A program made the position numbers and the translations under genes. The notes under the pieces were generated by a model. That model searched no databases. It was not told the DNA's origin and worked only from the letters and a program-made list of their open reading frames with translations. This document shows positions 1-12,649 of a stretch of DNA of 64,000 bases, piece after piece. This DNA is from Siphonodentalium dalli (Eukaryota > Mollusca > Scaphopoda > Gadilida > Siphonodentaliidae), in assembly GCA_032622095.1 (NCBI GenBank), contig CP136068.1:3635314-3699313 (forward strand), written 5' to 3'. The first letter of the stretch is position 1; each line of letters starts with the position of its first letter.

Positions 1-3000
1 CCATTAAATCAATGCGGCCCGACACAGAATGATGCATAAGATGAATCAGTAATTTTATGTACATACCTGCTTGTGTAATGCCATTAAATCAATGTGGCCT
101 GACACAGAATGATGCATAAGATGAATCAGTAATTTTATGTACATACCTGCTTGTGTAATGTCATTAAATCAATGTGGCCTGACACAGAATGATGCATAAG
201 ATGAATCAGTAATTTTATGTACATACCTGCTTGTGTAATGCCATTAAATCAATGTGGCCTGACACAGAATGATGCATAAGATGAATCAGTAATGTTATGT
301 TCATACCTGCTTGTGTAATGCCATTAAATCAATGCGGCCTGACACAGAATGATGCATAAGATGAATCAGTAATTTTATGTTCATACCTGCTTGTGTAATG
401 CCATTAAATCAATGTGGCCTGACACAGAATGATGCATAAGATGAATCAGTAATATTATGTTCATACCTGCTTGTGTAATGCCATTAAATCAATGCGGCCT
501 GACACAGAATGATGCATAAGATGAATCAGTAATTTTATGTACATACCTGCTTGTGTAATGCCATTAAATCAATGCGGCCTGACACAGAATGATGCATAAG
601 ATGAATCGGTAATTTTATTTACATACCTGCTTGTGTAATGCCATTAAATCAATGCGGCCTGACACAGAATGATGCATAAGATGAATCAGTAATTTTATGT
701 TCATACCTGCTTGTGTAATGCCATTAAATCAATGTGGACTGACACAGAATGATGCATAAGATGAATCAGTAATTTTATGTACATACCTGCTTGTGTAATG
801 CCATTAAATCAATGTGGCCCGACACAGAATGATGCATAAGATGAATCAGTAATTTTATTTACATACCTGCTTGTGTAATGCCATTAAATCAATGTGGCCT
901 GACACAGAATGATGCATAAGATGAATCAGTAATTTTATTTACATACCTGCTTGTGTAATGCCATTAAATCAATGCGGCCTGACACAGAATGATGCATAAG
1001 ATGAATCAGTAATTTTATGTACATACCTGCTTGTGTAATGCCATTAAATCAATGTGGCCCGACACAGAATGATGCATAAGATGAATCAGTAATTTTATTT
1101 ACATACCTGCTTGTGTAATGCCATTAAATCAATGTGGCCTGACACAGAATGATGCATAAGATGAATCAGTAATTTTATGTACATACCTGCTTGTGTAATG
1201 CCATTAAATCAATGCGGCCTGACACAGAATGATGCATAAGATGAATCAGTAATTTTATTTACATACCTGCTTGTGTAATGCCATTGAATCAATGTGGCCT
1301 GACACAGAATGATGCATAAGATGAATCAGTAATTTTATTTTCATACCTGCTTGTGTAATGCCATTGAATCAATGTGGCCTGACACAGAATGATGCATAAG
1401 ATGAATCAGTAATTTTATGTTCATACCTGCTTGTGTAATGCCATTAAATCAATGCGGCCTGACACAGAATGATGCATAAGATGAATCAGTAATTTTATTT
1501 ACATACCTGCTTGTGTAATGCCATTGAATCAATGCGGCCTGACACAGAATGATGCATAAGATGAATCAGTAATTTTATTTACATACCTGCTTGTGTAATG
1601 CCATTGAATCAATGTGGCCTGACACAGAATGATGCATAAGATGAATCAGTAATTTTATGTACATACCTGCTTGTGTAATGCCATTAAATCAATGCGGCCT
1701 GACACAGAATGATGCATAAGATGAATCAGTAATTTTATTTACATACCTGCTTGTGTAATGCCATTGAATCAATGTGGCCTGACACAGAATGATGCATAAG
1801 ATGAATCAGTAATTTTATGTTCATACCTGCTTGTGTAATGCCATTAAATCAATGCGGCCTGACACAGAATGATGCATAAGATGAATCAGTAATTTTATTT
1901 ACATACCTGCTTGTGTAATGCCATTGAATCAATGTGGCCTGACACAGAATGATGCATAAGATGAATCAGTAATTTTATTTACATACCTGCTTGTGTAATG
2001 CCATTGAATCAATGTGGCCTGACACAGAATGATGCATAAGATGAAACAGTAATTTTATGTTCATACCTGCTTGTGTAATGCCATTGAATCAATGCGGCCT
2101 GACACAGAATGATGCATAAGATGAATCAGTAATTTTATTTACATACCTGCTTGTGTAATGCCATTGAATCAATGTGGCCTGACACAGAATGATGCATAAG
2201 ATGAATCAGTAATTTTATTTTCATGCTTGTGTAATGCCATTAAATCAATGTGGCCTGACACAGAATGATGCATAAGATGAATCAGTAATTTTATTTACAT
2301 ACCTGCTTGTGTAATGCCATTAAATCAATGTGGCCTGACACAGAATGATGCATAAGATGAATCAGTAATTTTATTTACATACCTGCTTGTGTAATGCCAT
2401 TGAATCAATGTGGCCTGACACAGAATGATGCATAAGATGAATCAGTAATATTATGTTCATACCTGCTTGTGTAATGCCATTAAATCAATGTGGCCTGACA
2501 CAGAATGATGCATAAGATGAATCAGTAATTTTATGTACATACCTGCTTGTGTAATGCCATTAAATCAATGCGGCCTGACACAGAATGATGCATAAGATGA
2601 ATCAGTAATTTTATTTACATACCTGCTTGTGTAATGCCATTGAATCAATGTGGCCTGACACAGAATGATGCATAAGATGAATCAGTAATTTTATGTTCAT
2701 ACCTGCTTGTGTAATGCCATTGAATCAATGTGGCCTGACACAGAATGATGCATAAGATGAATCAGTAATTTTATGTACATACCTGCTTGTGTAATGCCAT
2801 TAAATCAATGCGGCCTGACACAGAATGATGCATAAGATGAATCAGTAATTTTATTTACATACCTGCTTGTGTAATGCCATTGAATCAATGTGGCCTGACA
2901 CAGAATGATGCATAAGATGAATCAGTAATTTTATGTACATACCTGCTTGTGTAATGCCATTAAATCAATGCGGCCTGACACAGAATGATGCATAAGATGA

Positions 3001-3972
3001 ATCAGTAATTTTATTTACATACCTGCTTGTGTAATGCCATTGAATCAATGTGGCCTGACACAGAATGATGCATAAGATGAATCAGTAATATTATGTTCAT
3101 ACCTGCTTGTGTAATGCCATTGAATCAATGTGGCCTGACACAGAATGATGCATAAGATGAATCAGTAATATTATGTTCATACCTGCTTGTGTAATGCCAT
3201 TAAATCAATGCGGCCTGACACAGAATGATGCATAAGATGAATCAGTAATTTTATTTACATACCTGCTTGTGTAATGCCATTGAATCAATGTGGCCTGACA
3301 CAGAATGATGCATAAGATGAATCAGTAATTTTATTTACATACCTGCTTGTGTAATGCCATTAAATCAATGCGGCCTCACACAGAATGATGCATAAGATGA
3401 ATCAGTAATTTTATTTACATACCTGCTTGTGTAATGCCATTGAATCAATGTGGCCTGACACAGAATGATGCATAAGATGAATCAGTAATTTTATGTTCAT
3501 ACCTGCTTGTGTAATGCCATTAAATCAATGCGGCCTGACACAGAATGATGCATAAGATGAATCAGTAATTTTATTTACATACCTGCTTGTGTAATGCCAT
3601 TGAATCAATGTGGCCTGACACAGAATGATGCATAAGATGAATCAGTAATTTTATTTACATACCTGCTTGTGTAATGCCATTGAATCAATGTGGCCTGACA
3701 CAGAATGATGCATAAGATGAAACAGTAATTTTATGTTCATACCTGCTTGTGTAATGCCATTGAATCAATGCGGCCTGACACAGAATGATGCATAAGATGA
3801 ATCAGTAATTTTATTTACATACCTGCTTGTGTAATGCCATTGAATCAATGTGGCCTGACACAGAATGATGCATAAGATGAATCAGTAATTTTATGTTCAT
3901 ACCTGCTTGTGTATTGCCATTGAATCAATGCGGCCTGACACAGAATGATGCATAAGATGAATCAGTAATAAT
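1..3972. repeat. 80-bp tandem satellite array
   Basis: Head-to-tail units of 80 bp start with CCATTRAATCAATG and carry GACACAGAATGATGC in the middle. The array runs from the window edge to about 3972, so its left end is not seen. Unit starts at 1 and 3917 are 49 units apart minus 4 bp. The only length change is one 4-bp deletion near 2225. Variation is almost all substitution at a few sites: TAAATC/TGAATC, CGG/TGG, TTATGT/TTATTT and ACAT/TCAT. The unit is not a multiple of three and I see no coding potential. The satellite family is not recognised. Confidence 0.97.
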
Positions 3973-5589
3973 ATGATCACACGTCACACGTAATGGAGCA
4001 ACCACAAATGTTATCATAAAGTTTAATATTGCAATAATTATAGGATGTTGCATACTAAATGTTCCTGTGTGATATAGCCTATGGTTTCTTATTCAGCCAT
4101 AGCGAAATTGGCAATCGCATGCGATGAACCTGACCAATTATGATAATGGATGATATTCATGCCATGGCAAAGAAATACTATGTTGATGTGAAATAATAGC
4201 TAGTATTAAACTCAACCAGCAATCACTGGTGTATTTACTATGTAAAATGTAATGGTGTATATAAAGGCGAAACATATCTATAGCCCGTCATATGAGTATG
4301 ATCAAAGCATAGCATGGATAAATAATTAAATAAACTCACTACTCATCGATGATAATCACTATGATATTATGGGAATATATTTATAGGTGATAGTTGTATA
4401 GTATGTCGGGGTTCTTAGAAAATATACCGTGTTGATAAAAATATGGATGGTACCATATGTAAATATTTAGCAAAGATTTATAACTCAATCAAGTAATCAC
4501 TAGTATATTAATTCATGAAGTTAATTGGTGTAATAGTTAAATGTCAGGCATATTAGTGAAATATTTACATCAACATTACTTCAATTAGCCATATCAATCA
4601 TGGCAACCGTTGGTGACAACTCTACCAGGTGCACAGGCGACCCTAACCAAGAGTAAAAAAGAATGGATCATGCCATCATGTTAACGAAATATAACATGCA
4701 TGTAGTAGGTATACATGCATTAGACAATGTGAAGAAATATATGCGGTATATGGGAACTTGTCTCAGTAAAAATATGCATGTAATAGTTGCAGTTTGGTAT
4801 CATTGAACAATTACAATTCCGTATAATTGTAAGTGTTGAAATTCATTCCGTTCAGTGTTAGAGGTGCATGACGACAGTCATAATCATATAGTTATCAATA
4901 GTTAACCAGATGCAAACAAGCATAATAAATTATTTATGGCACAAGTGGGATGTATTATATGCTAAGGACAAAATAAAGTGATCACTCGTGAATGAGCTAA
5001 GTATCATGTGAAGATATATAATATATAATCCATAGTAGATTTAAACAGTGGTACCAACATCGAATGTCTTTGAGATGACTTTTAGACTACTTACACGATT
5101 TGCATAAAGATAATATAAAATCAATCAAGAATTCAATCTGATACTATCATAACGTTGAAAGCGAGCTTTAAGTTTAACCAGTAAGTAAATTTCCAAAGTA
5201 ACCTACCTAATTACAAATAAGTATAGAGAGCCCGTCATTTGAGTATGATCAAAGTTCTGTATACATAAACAAGAGTAGATAAAGTGACTACTCGTCGATG
5301 AGAACCACAATGATAGCAGTCGGTGCTCATAACAAAATACAAGTAAAAGTATCAACTGTTTTAGTTCATTCCTCACTACCCTAGTACCCTTTAAAAATCA
5401 ATGTTGTTGACATACTGCTCATAGAGCTATCCCCCCTCCACCGAATCATAAATCATCGTCCTCCAAATATTAAAGAACAAGAATGAAACAATCAGTTGTT
5501 GTGGTGATAATTGAAATACAATTCATCAATTATAAATTGTGAACGAGGCAAGACTAACTTCCTGTTAACATTACAGACACTCTAGCAAC
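3973..5589. other. AT-rich non-genic stretch with old internal duplications
   Basis: No open frame of note. It holds diverged repeats of itself: a segment around 4281-4380 (GAGTATGATCAAAG, then ACTCATCGATGATAATCAC) recurs at 5228-5320. Segments near 4205-4255 and 4480-4540 share a CTCAA-CAG/AAGTAATCACT-GT pattern. It is probably decayed transposon sequence. Confidence 0.6.
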
Positions 5590-6110
5590 TAACAAGAGGT
5601 GGACTGCCGTCCGGTGCATACCCCCTCGTGGCATACCGCCTGGTGTGGACACATCTATAACTTATTATGGCTATACTCAGACATATGGACCCAGAAATCA
5701 GCATTTTAATATAAACAAAGATGAATAACTATAGAACAAAAAGTGTACCAAAACAAACATTTGAATGTGCCATTAAATGTCCTCATACATGTAGTGGTGA
5801 ACATCCAAACAAAATTTCATTGAGATCCAAGCATTACTGTTCAAGTTATAAGCTGAACAGACATCGGATGTACCGGTACCAACATTTCCAGATAAACAAA
5901 GATGAATAACTCTAGAATGGAAAAGCGGAACAGAACAATGGAACCCCCTATTGAATGTCATCATAGCAGTGAACATCCATACCAAATTCCGTTGAAATCC
6001 GAGCACTACTCAGTCTACTGTTCCAAGTTATGACATGAACAGACATCGGACGGACGTACATGTAAGGACGGACAGACGACCCGACATACAGACAGGTGCA
6101 AAACAGTATA
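5590..6110 (+). repeat. Dispersed repeat family B, copy 1
   Basis: It begins ACAAGAGGTGGACTGCCGTC and continues with two diverged copies of a unit containing AACAAAGATGAATAACT, GAACATCCATACCAAAT and ATGAACAGACATCGGA, then a GGACGTAC/GGACGGACAGACG tail. The same start and units recur at 10551-11720. No coding capacity. The short minus-strand frames through it only reflect the unit. Confidence 0.85.
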
Positions 6111-6127
6111 CCCACCTTTCTTAAAAC

Positions 6128-6720
6128 GAGAGGCCGATCACGATCGGCAGATGTTAACCCGTCCCTTGGCGACAGTAAATTACTATGTCGGAATCACAAA
6201 TGAGAGTTATGATGTTGAATTATAGAGTATACTGTTATGTACTAGTATAGACAAATGTACATAAAACAAATTATTGGAATTTATGGGTCACTCGCATTTA
6301 TATAAGAGAATGCACTGGTACGGGATGTGTTATTATTACATGTATAAAAGTTAAAAATAAATTTAAAAAACTCAATTTTTTTTTCTTCAAATTTTGTTCT
6401 CGAAAAAGGGTCATAACTCCTTTAAAATAAATCAGATCAAACCCATATTCGAACTCGATCTGTATTTTGGGCTGTGAAACTCACATACCAATTTTTTTTC
6501 CAATCAGATAAAAAATATTTTAGTTATGGCAGAATACGTGAATTCTAAGTCGAAAAAGGGCCATAACTCTGTAAAAAAAACTCGAATCAAACCCAAATTC
6601 GAAAATGTTTGAGTTATCGCATTACTCGTAAAGTGTCCACAGACGGACGGACGACGAGTGGTCAATCCGGACGACGACACTATGTTTTAATACCATACTA
6701 TGGTATGGTATGGGTAAACA
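6128..6720 (+). repeat. Dispersed repeat family A, copy 1
   Basis: It starts AACGAGAGGCCGATCACG and contains AAAGGGTCATAACTCC, ATCAAACCCATATTCGAACT, GAGTTATCGCATTACTCG and GGACGGACGACGAGTGG. It ends in the hairpin ATACCATACTATGGTAT followed by GGGTAAAC. The start sequence recurs immediately after the end (6721 onward), so a second truncated copy follows in tandem to about 6780. Related copies lie at 7800, 8137, 12165 and 26225. Confidence 0.85.
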
Positions 6721-7799
6721 TAACGAGAGGCCGATCACGATCGGCAGATGTTTAACCCATACCTTGGCGATAGCGATTAGCTATTTTTATAAATTTTATA
6801 AATCCTTACATCAACCTTTTCATGAGTGCTAAAGTTTCAACAATTCACACTTAATATAGTGATCATGTGAAAAATATTTAGTTATCACATTGTGTCAACA
6901 TGATTGGCGGAGGATGTTAATATTTTTAAGCAAATAAACCAAATGACCCTCACTATGCAGGTTAGGGGTGTGTTCTTGTCAACTATGCCAAGAACTACAT
7001 GTATAAACATAGTCAATGGAAATATTTGAGTTATCAAATCGGATAGAATAGGGTTAATCTTACCCAAACTAATGAACTGATAAACACAAAATAGTCTATA
7101 CAAAGCATGTCATTGGATTTAGAAACCCATACAATAAGTCAGTCTCAAGAATACCAGCACCATTAATATTACCCTGGAGCCCAAATGCAACTGAGGGAAT
7201 TTCAAAATAAGACATTTCCTCTAATGATGAATATATAATTGGTGATTTATTGAAACCCTTACTGAACCTGGATCAAAGTGAAAGGGATAATATTATATCT
7301 GTCAATCGCATAATATGTGTCTATGGAATGGTTTAATTTTAATCCCAAATCCATGCAAATCAAAAGTGGATGACCATCAACCTGGACATAATATAGGAGA
7401 ATGATCAAACGAAAAGCTTCAAAACAATATGATGTGTGGAGAGGGTTAATCATTTGCAATGACATCACATCATGGAACTGAGGAATGTGTGGATTAATTT
7501 TTGTCTAAGATAAGACAACAGTGCATGTAGACAACAATAGGTGTCCTATAGTGTTTACATAAACTTTAGTAATGAACCTGTTTCAGCAAAGGGGTTAACT
7601 TAATAGTGCACAGAAAACAGCACTCCACCAGATAGCCATCAATCAATTAGACATTAATATGATAACAAATCCTGCCAGCCAGCAGGACCACTATCAGGCT
7701 TTATAGCATGTCCATAGACATAGTGATAATTAACTCATTTCAATAACACATGTCTGCCAGATATGTTCTCTTAAAATTCCCAGCAGTAATTACTTGAAT
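6721..7799. other. Truncated family-A start, then unassigned sequence
   Basis: The first 60 bp repeat the family-A 5' end. The rest has scattered family-A-like phrases (GAGTTATCAAATCGGATAG near 7030; AAAGGGTTAA-type words) but no coherent element or reading frame. Confidence 0.5.
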
Positions 7800-7960
7800 T
7801 ATAAAGGGTCATAACTCTGTTAAAATATATCGGATCAAACCCATATTCGAACTCGATCTGTATTTAGGGGTGATAAATTCATATACCAAATTTGGTGCTG
7901 ATCAGATGAAAAATATTTTGAGTCATAGCAGCTTGGGTGAATTCTAAGTAAACATAAGAG
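7800..7960 (+). repeat. Dispersed repeat family A, partial copy
   Basis: It carries AAAGGGTCATAACTCTG, ATCAAACCCATATTCGAACT, ATACCAAATTTGGTGCTGATC and GTGAATTCTAAG in the same order as the fuller copies. Both ends are lost. Confidence 0.8.
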
Positions 7961-8136
7961 TGAAAAGGGTTAATTAAATAATACCAAAAACCATACAGAC
8001 TAAGAACGTGCTAAGAAAAACCTAGGTAAGAAATATGAGGCCGATCAGAAGAAATATGTTCAACTTATTGCATTGGATAGTATGTGTGTAAAGGGTTAAT
8101 TATTTTTTAAACCGATCAACCAATCAATACCAAAAA

Positions 8137-8668
8137 CTATACAGATGAGGGGCATGTCATCATAAACCTACATATCAAATATGAACACAATCGGACAAAA
8201 TATAATTTGGTTATAGCATCGGATTTTTGTTTTTTTAATTTTATTTTCGAAAAAAGGGTCATAACTCCTGTAAAATAAATCGGATCAAACCCATATTCGA
8301 ACTCTATCTGTATTTTAGGCTCTGAAACTCGCATACCAAATTTGGTTCCGATCAGTTAAAAATTGTTCGAGTTATGGCAGTTATGCGTGAATTCTAAGTT
8401 GAAAAAGGGCCATAACTCTGTAAAAAAATCTCGGATCACACCCAAATTCGAACTCGATCTGTATTTTGGGCTGAGAAACCCATATACAAAATTTGGTTTC
8501 GATCGGATAGAAAATGTTTGAGTTATCGCATTACTCGTAAAGTGTCTACGGACAGACGGACAGACGGACAGACGGACAGACGGACAGACGGACAGACAGA
8601 CGGACCAACGACGAGTGGTCAATCCGGCCAACGACACTATGTTTACCATACTATGGTATGGGTAAACA
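8137..8668 (+). repeat. Dispersed repeat family A, long copy with GGACAGAC tail
   Basis: Two successive family-A modules (TCATAACTCCTGTAAAATAA..., then CCATAACTCTGTAAAAAAAT...) are followed by GAGTTATCGCATTACTCG. An 8-bp microsatellite (ACGGACAG)n follows at about 8549-8607, then the terminal hairpin CCATACTATGGTATGG. It is the best-preserved 3' half of the family in the window. Confidence 0.85.
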
Positions 8669-8726
8669 TAAAAAGGGGGTATAATTATATTGAGTTACGC
8701 TACTTGAGTTTTTTCCACTTCCATTA

Positions 8727-9505
8727 GGCCTAAAAAAATACATTTGTTTCCGCTAACAGGCTGAAAAAAATTAGGGTAGGTACCCGGTAGGTAGGTAGGC
8801 TTAACTCTTTCTTTCTTTTTTTTTTTTTTTTTTTCTTCAGTATCTTTAAAAATAACTGTATAATACTTGTCAATAACCCAAACTATGCACTTCTTAGCCC
8901 CAATCAGGTTAACCCAAATGACAGAGGAACAAAAAACTCCAATTCAATCTTACATACCGGTATGCTTCAATATTTACATATATACTAGTCTATATACTAA
9001 TATAGTCTTTGATAATCCTAATATTTCCCATATGGTCTGGCGACAACTGGAGTCAGTCCAGCACCACTGCACTGTCACATATTGGAGTGACTGTCTTGTA
9101 CCGATCTATTAATGATGGCTTCACAACCCCACCTTCTCCTCTGCATTCGGTGAAGGATCTAGGTATTTTTTGGGGACACCTGTTTTTGGGCAATGATATG
9201 CCAAAGACATAACCTGAAAGCCTGAGCGGAGGAATGTTTGGGAGGGGTGACCCCCTGCTGATGGTGGGGGTTCTCCCCCTGGACAAAATTTGAAAATCCA
9301 TTGCATTTAGAGCTAATCTCGGGCACTTTGAGTCCGTATTTTGAATTTTACTGAGAGGTCAATTTGATCAAGTTTCTCAAGCATAACTTTGGAAATGTTT
9401 ATACATGTATGGATTGGAAATGCTTATAACTTATTGTCAGATATCTTTTGGTTCAATGGATTATGCTTATCCTGCTTGAAATGAGACTTACCATTATCAC
9501 TCTAC
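8727..9505 (+). repeat. Dispersed repeat family F, copy 1
   Basis: Reverse-complement matches to 26384-26868 cover several blocks. They include AAATACATTTGTTTCCGCTAAC (8738 on), AACCCAAACTATGCACTTC, CAACTGGAGTCAGTCCAG and ATATCTTTTGGTT. This copy carries about 280 extra bp (roughly 9125-9400) that the partner lacks. It also holds a poly-T tract at 8816-8834. Confidence 0.8.
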
Positions 9506-10550
9506 ATGTAATTCATATAATAGGCTATTTTATAGAATTCAAGTGAGACATACCGGTATACTTAATATACTACATGTAGTACAGAAACAATGTCTATTTA
9601 GTTAGTATTTACTATTTATACATGTAGTACTAATCTCTATGTTAATTTTTCATTTGGTATTATTGATATCCCACCTGATAACCAGATTGATTCGATCAAA
9701 TTGTTAATGTTCCTGTACTGTATTTGATTGAAATACTGAAGGCTGAATGATAACAAACCTGAACTGAAACTATTTGAAGTTTTCACAGATGAAAGCTAGA
9801 TAAAGCCAAACATACTTTACAGTATGATTCCAACTGTTAAACTTAAATCTTTTTGTAAACTTAAATTTTTTATGTCAATATATATATAAATGTTATGCAT
9901 CTTATGAATTGGGACCTAATCTGAGGGCACATCTTGCTGCCGAGTAAAATTAAATAAACACAGTAGTACACACCCAAATTAGGATCATAGTTAATACAGG
10001 GTGGATGTTTTGCTGAAAACTAATGGACATAGATTGTCATAGAGCCTATGTACCGGTACATGTATTCTATTTATCTCGAGAGCATGTAATTTGACATTTG
10101 ACCAAGAAATTATAGTTCCAAAATATGTTGTATGGAAATAAATTACATTGAATTTTATTTATGAACAGAACCTAGTGCGAAATGGTACAATGAGGGTTAC
10201 GAGCAGTTTCACCCATTCAATATACAAACCGTTAATAGCACCATGCATACATGATACTCTTGGTGTCCAAATAAGCATACGGTGCAGAATAAGAGTACAG
10301 GGTGGACAATTCTTCTAAATCCAATAAGAGTGCAGGGTGGAAATTTCCAACATGCTCGTTACAAATGCTATAAGGTCAATCATATATATTTCTAAAATTT
10401 TGCACTGTTCTTTGTCATAGGAGTAACCAAACAGACTTCCAGCAACATGTTTCATAGGCCTGTAGTATAAATATCTTAGCAATCCCACTTTTTAAATAAA
10501 CATACGGACCCAAATAAGCACCATACAGGGCGGCAACTTTTCCAAAAATT
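9506..10550. other. Non-genic stretch, nothing recognised
   Basis: AT-rich, with several TACCGGTA and TACATGTA palindromes. No open frame or repeat family could be assigned. Confidence 0.5.
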
Positions 10551-11720
10551 AACAAGAGATGGACTGTCGTCCGGTGCATACCCCCTCGTGGCATACCGCC
10601 TCGTGTGGGCATATCTATAACTTATGAGGGCTACATGTATACTCAGACAGATGGACCCAAACACCAGCATTTTCATATATAAAACAAAGATGAGTAACTA
10701 TAGAAATAGAACAATAAAACCATTAAATGTCCTCATAGTGGTGAACATCCATACAAAATTTCATTGAGATCCGAGCATTACTGTTCAAGTTATGAGCTGA
10801 ACAGACATTGGATGGACCAAACAACCAACATTTCCAGATAAACAAAGATGAATAACTCTAGAATGGAAAAGCAGAACAGAACAATGGAACCCTCTATTGA
10901 ATGTCCTCATAGTAGTGAACATCCATAAAAAATTTCATTGAGATCCCAGCACAACTGTTAAAGTTACGACATGAAGAGACACCAGACGGACCAAAAAGCC
11001 AACACATCCAGATAAACAAAGATGAATAACTCCAGAATGGAAAATCCGAACAAAACGATGGGACCCTCTTTTTAATGTCCTCATAGTAGTGAACATCCAT
11101 ACCAAATTTCATTGAGATCCCAGCACAACTGTTGAAATTATGACATAAACAGACACCAGACAGACCAAACATCCAACATTTCAAGATAAACAAAGATGAA
11201 TAACTATAGAATGGAAAATCCGAACAAAACGATTTAACCCTCTATTGAATTCCCTCATAGTAATGAACGGCCATACAAAATTTCATTGCGATCCCAGCAC
11301 AACTGTTGAAATTATGACATGAACAGACACCAGACAGACCAAACATCCAACATTTCAAGATAAACAAAGATGAATAACTATAGAATGGAAAATCCGAACA
11401 AAACGATTTAACCCTCTATTGAATTCCCTCATAGTAATGAACGGCCATTACAAAATTTCATTGAGATCTCAGCACAACTGTTGAAATTATGACATGAACA
11501 GACACCAGACAGACCAAACATCCAACATTTCAAGATAAACAAAGATGAATAACTATAGAATGGAAAATCCGAACAAAACGATTTAACCCTCTATTGAATT
11601 CCCTCATAGTAATGAACGGCCATACAAAATTTCATTGAGATCCGAGCACTACTGTTCAAGTCATGACATGAACAGTCATCGGACGGACGTACAGACGGAC
11701 AGATGCAAAATTTGGATCCC
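10551..11720 (+). repeat. Family B element with five 174-bp internal tandem units
   Basis: It opens with the same ACAAGAGATGGACTGTCGTC start as the 5590 copy. GATGAATAAC recurs at 10848, 11021, 11195, 11369 and 11544, a period of 173-175 bp. Units carry GAACATCCATACAAAATTTC and CAGACACCAGACAGACC. The element ends in GGACGGACGTACAGACGGAC. Because 174 is 58 codons, a spurious minus-strand frame (10894-11193) shows a duplicated peptide. I read it as repeat, not gene. Confidence 0.88.
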
Positions 11721-11865
11721 AAGAGTAGTATGGTACCAGTAGCCCGAAGACGAGTATGACTCATCACAAAATAGCACTTCAAACCACGTTCTGCTCATAA
11801 TTCAATTTGTGATTCCAAAACAATTTGTTATGAATATGACCCTACTCTTAGTCACACTATAGTAA

Positions 11866-11972
11866 ACAGTAATTGACCACATAACCACAGCAGAATTACA
11901 TGTATGGGTAATTTTTTCCGGATTTACCCCTAATTCTGAAGTGGTTAAGTGGTCAATTACTTTGGGCATTAC
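11866..11972. repeat. Foldback family G, copy 1
   Basis: Left arm AGTAATTGACCACATAACCA pairs imperfectly with right arm TGGTTAAGTGGTCAATTACT. The inner sequence (ACAGCAGAATTA, ATGGGTAA) matches the foldback at 14303-14476. Short non-autonomous element. Confidence 0.7.
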
Positions 11973-12164
11973 TGTATGCTGCAGTACTACATACCATCAT
12001 GAACCCAACGAGTAATGTAAATCAAATATTTCTGAAGTCAAATTATAATTCGGTCCCATTAATTAAATCTAACTACCGGTATATGTGAACCTGAAAGAAT
12101 TTAGAAACTTGATTTGTTGTGATCAAATGAAGCAATACCGGTATACACACACAAACAGGTCATA

Positions 12165-12645
12165 ACGAGATTAACCCATCCCTTGGCGATAGTAAATTAC
12201 TATGATCGGAATCATAAATGAGAGTTTTAGTGTTGAATTATAGAGTATACAGTTATGTCCTATTTATATAGACAAATATAAGAGATTGCAGTGGTACAGC
12301 TAAACCACCACAGCCTTGGGTTATTATTATTATTATTTAAACAAAAAATATTTTATTATATATTTATATTTTTATGTATACCGGTATATCCATAATCATT
12401 TTTGTTTTGTTTTTGAGTGAATATATTTTTTCGAAAAAGGGCCATAACTCAGTTAAAAATAGTCGGATCAAACCCATATTGGAACCTCTGAGAAATTCAT
12501 ATACAAAATTTGGTTCCGATCAGATATAAAATGTTCGAGTTATCGCACCATGAGTAAAGTGTCTACAGACAGACAGGCGGATGGACTAACGACGAGTGGT
12601 CAATCCGGACGACACTATGTTTACCATACTATGGTATGGGTAAAC
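12165..12645 (+). repeat. Dispersed repeat family A, copy near family C
   Basis: It shares CCCTTGGCGATAGTAAATTA and GAGTTATCGCACCATGAG with copy 1. It ends in ACCATACTATGGTATGGG at about 12640, directly beside the family C element. A short ATT microsatellite lies near 12320. Confidence 0.85.
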
Positions 12646-12649
12646 AAAA

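Noticed and set aside
10894-11193. 99-codon minus-strand frame with a repeated peptide
   Set aside because: The duplication equals the 174-bp family B unit (58 codons), so the peptide is a by-product.
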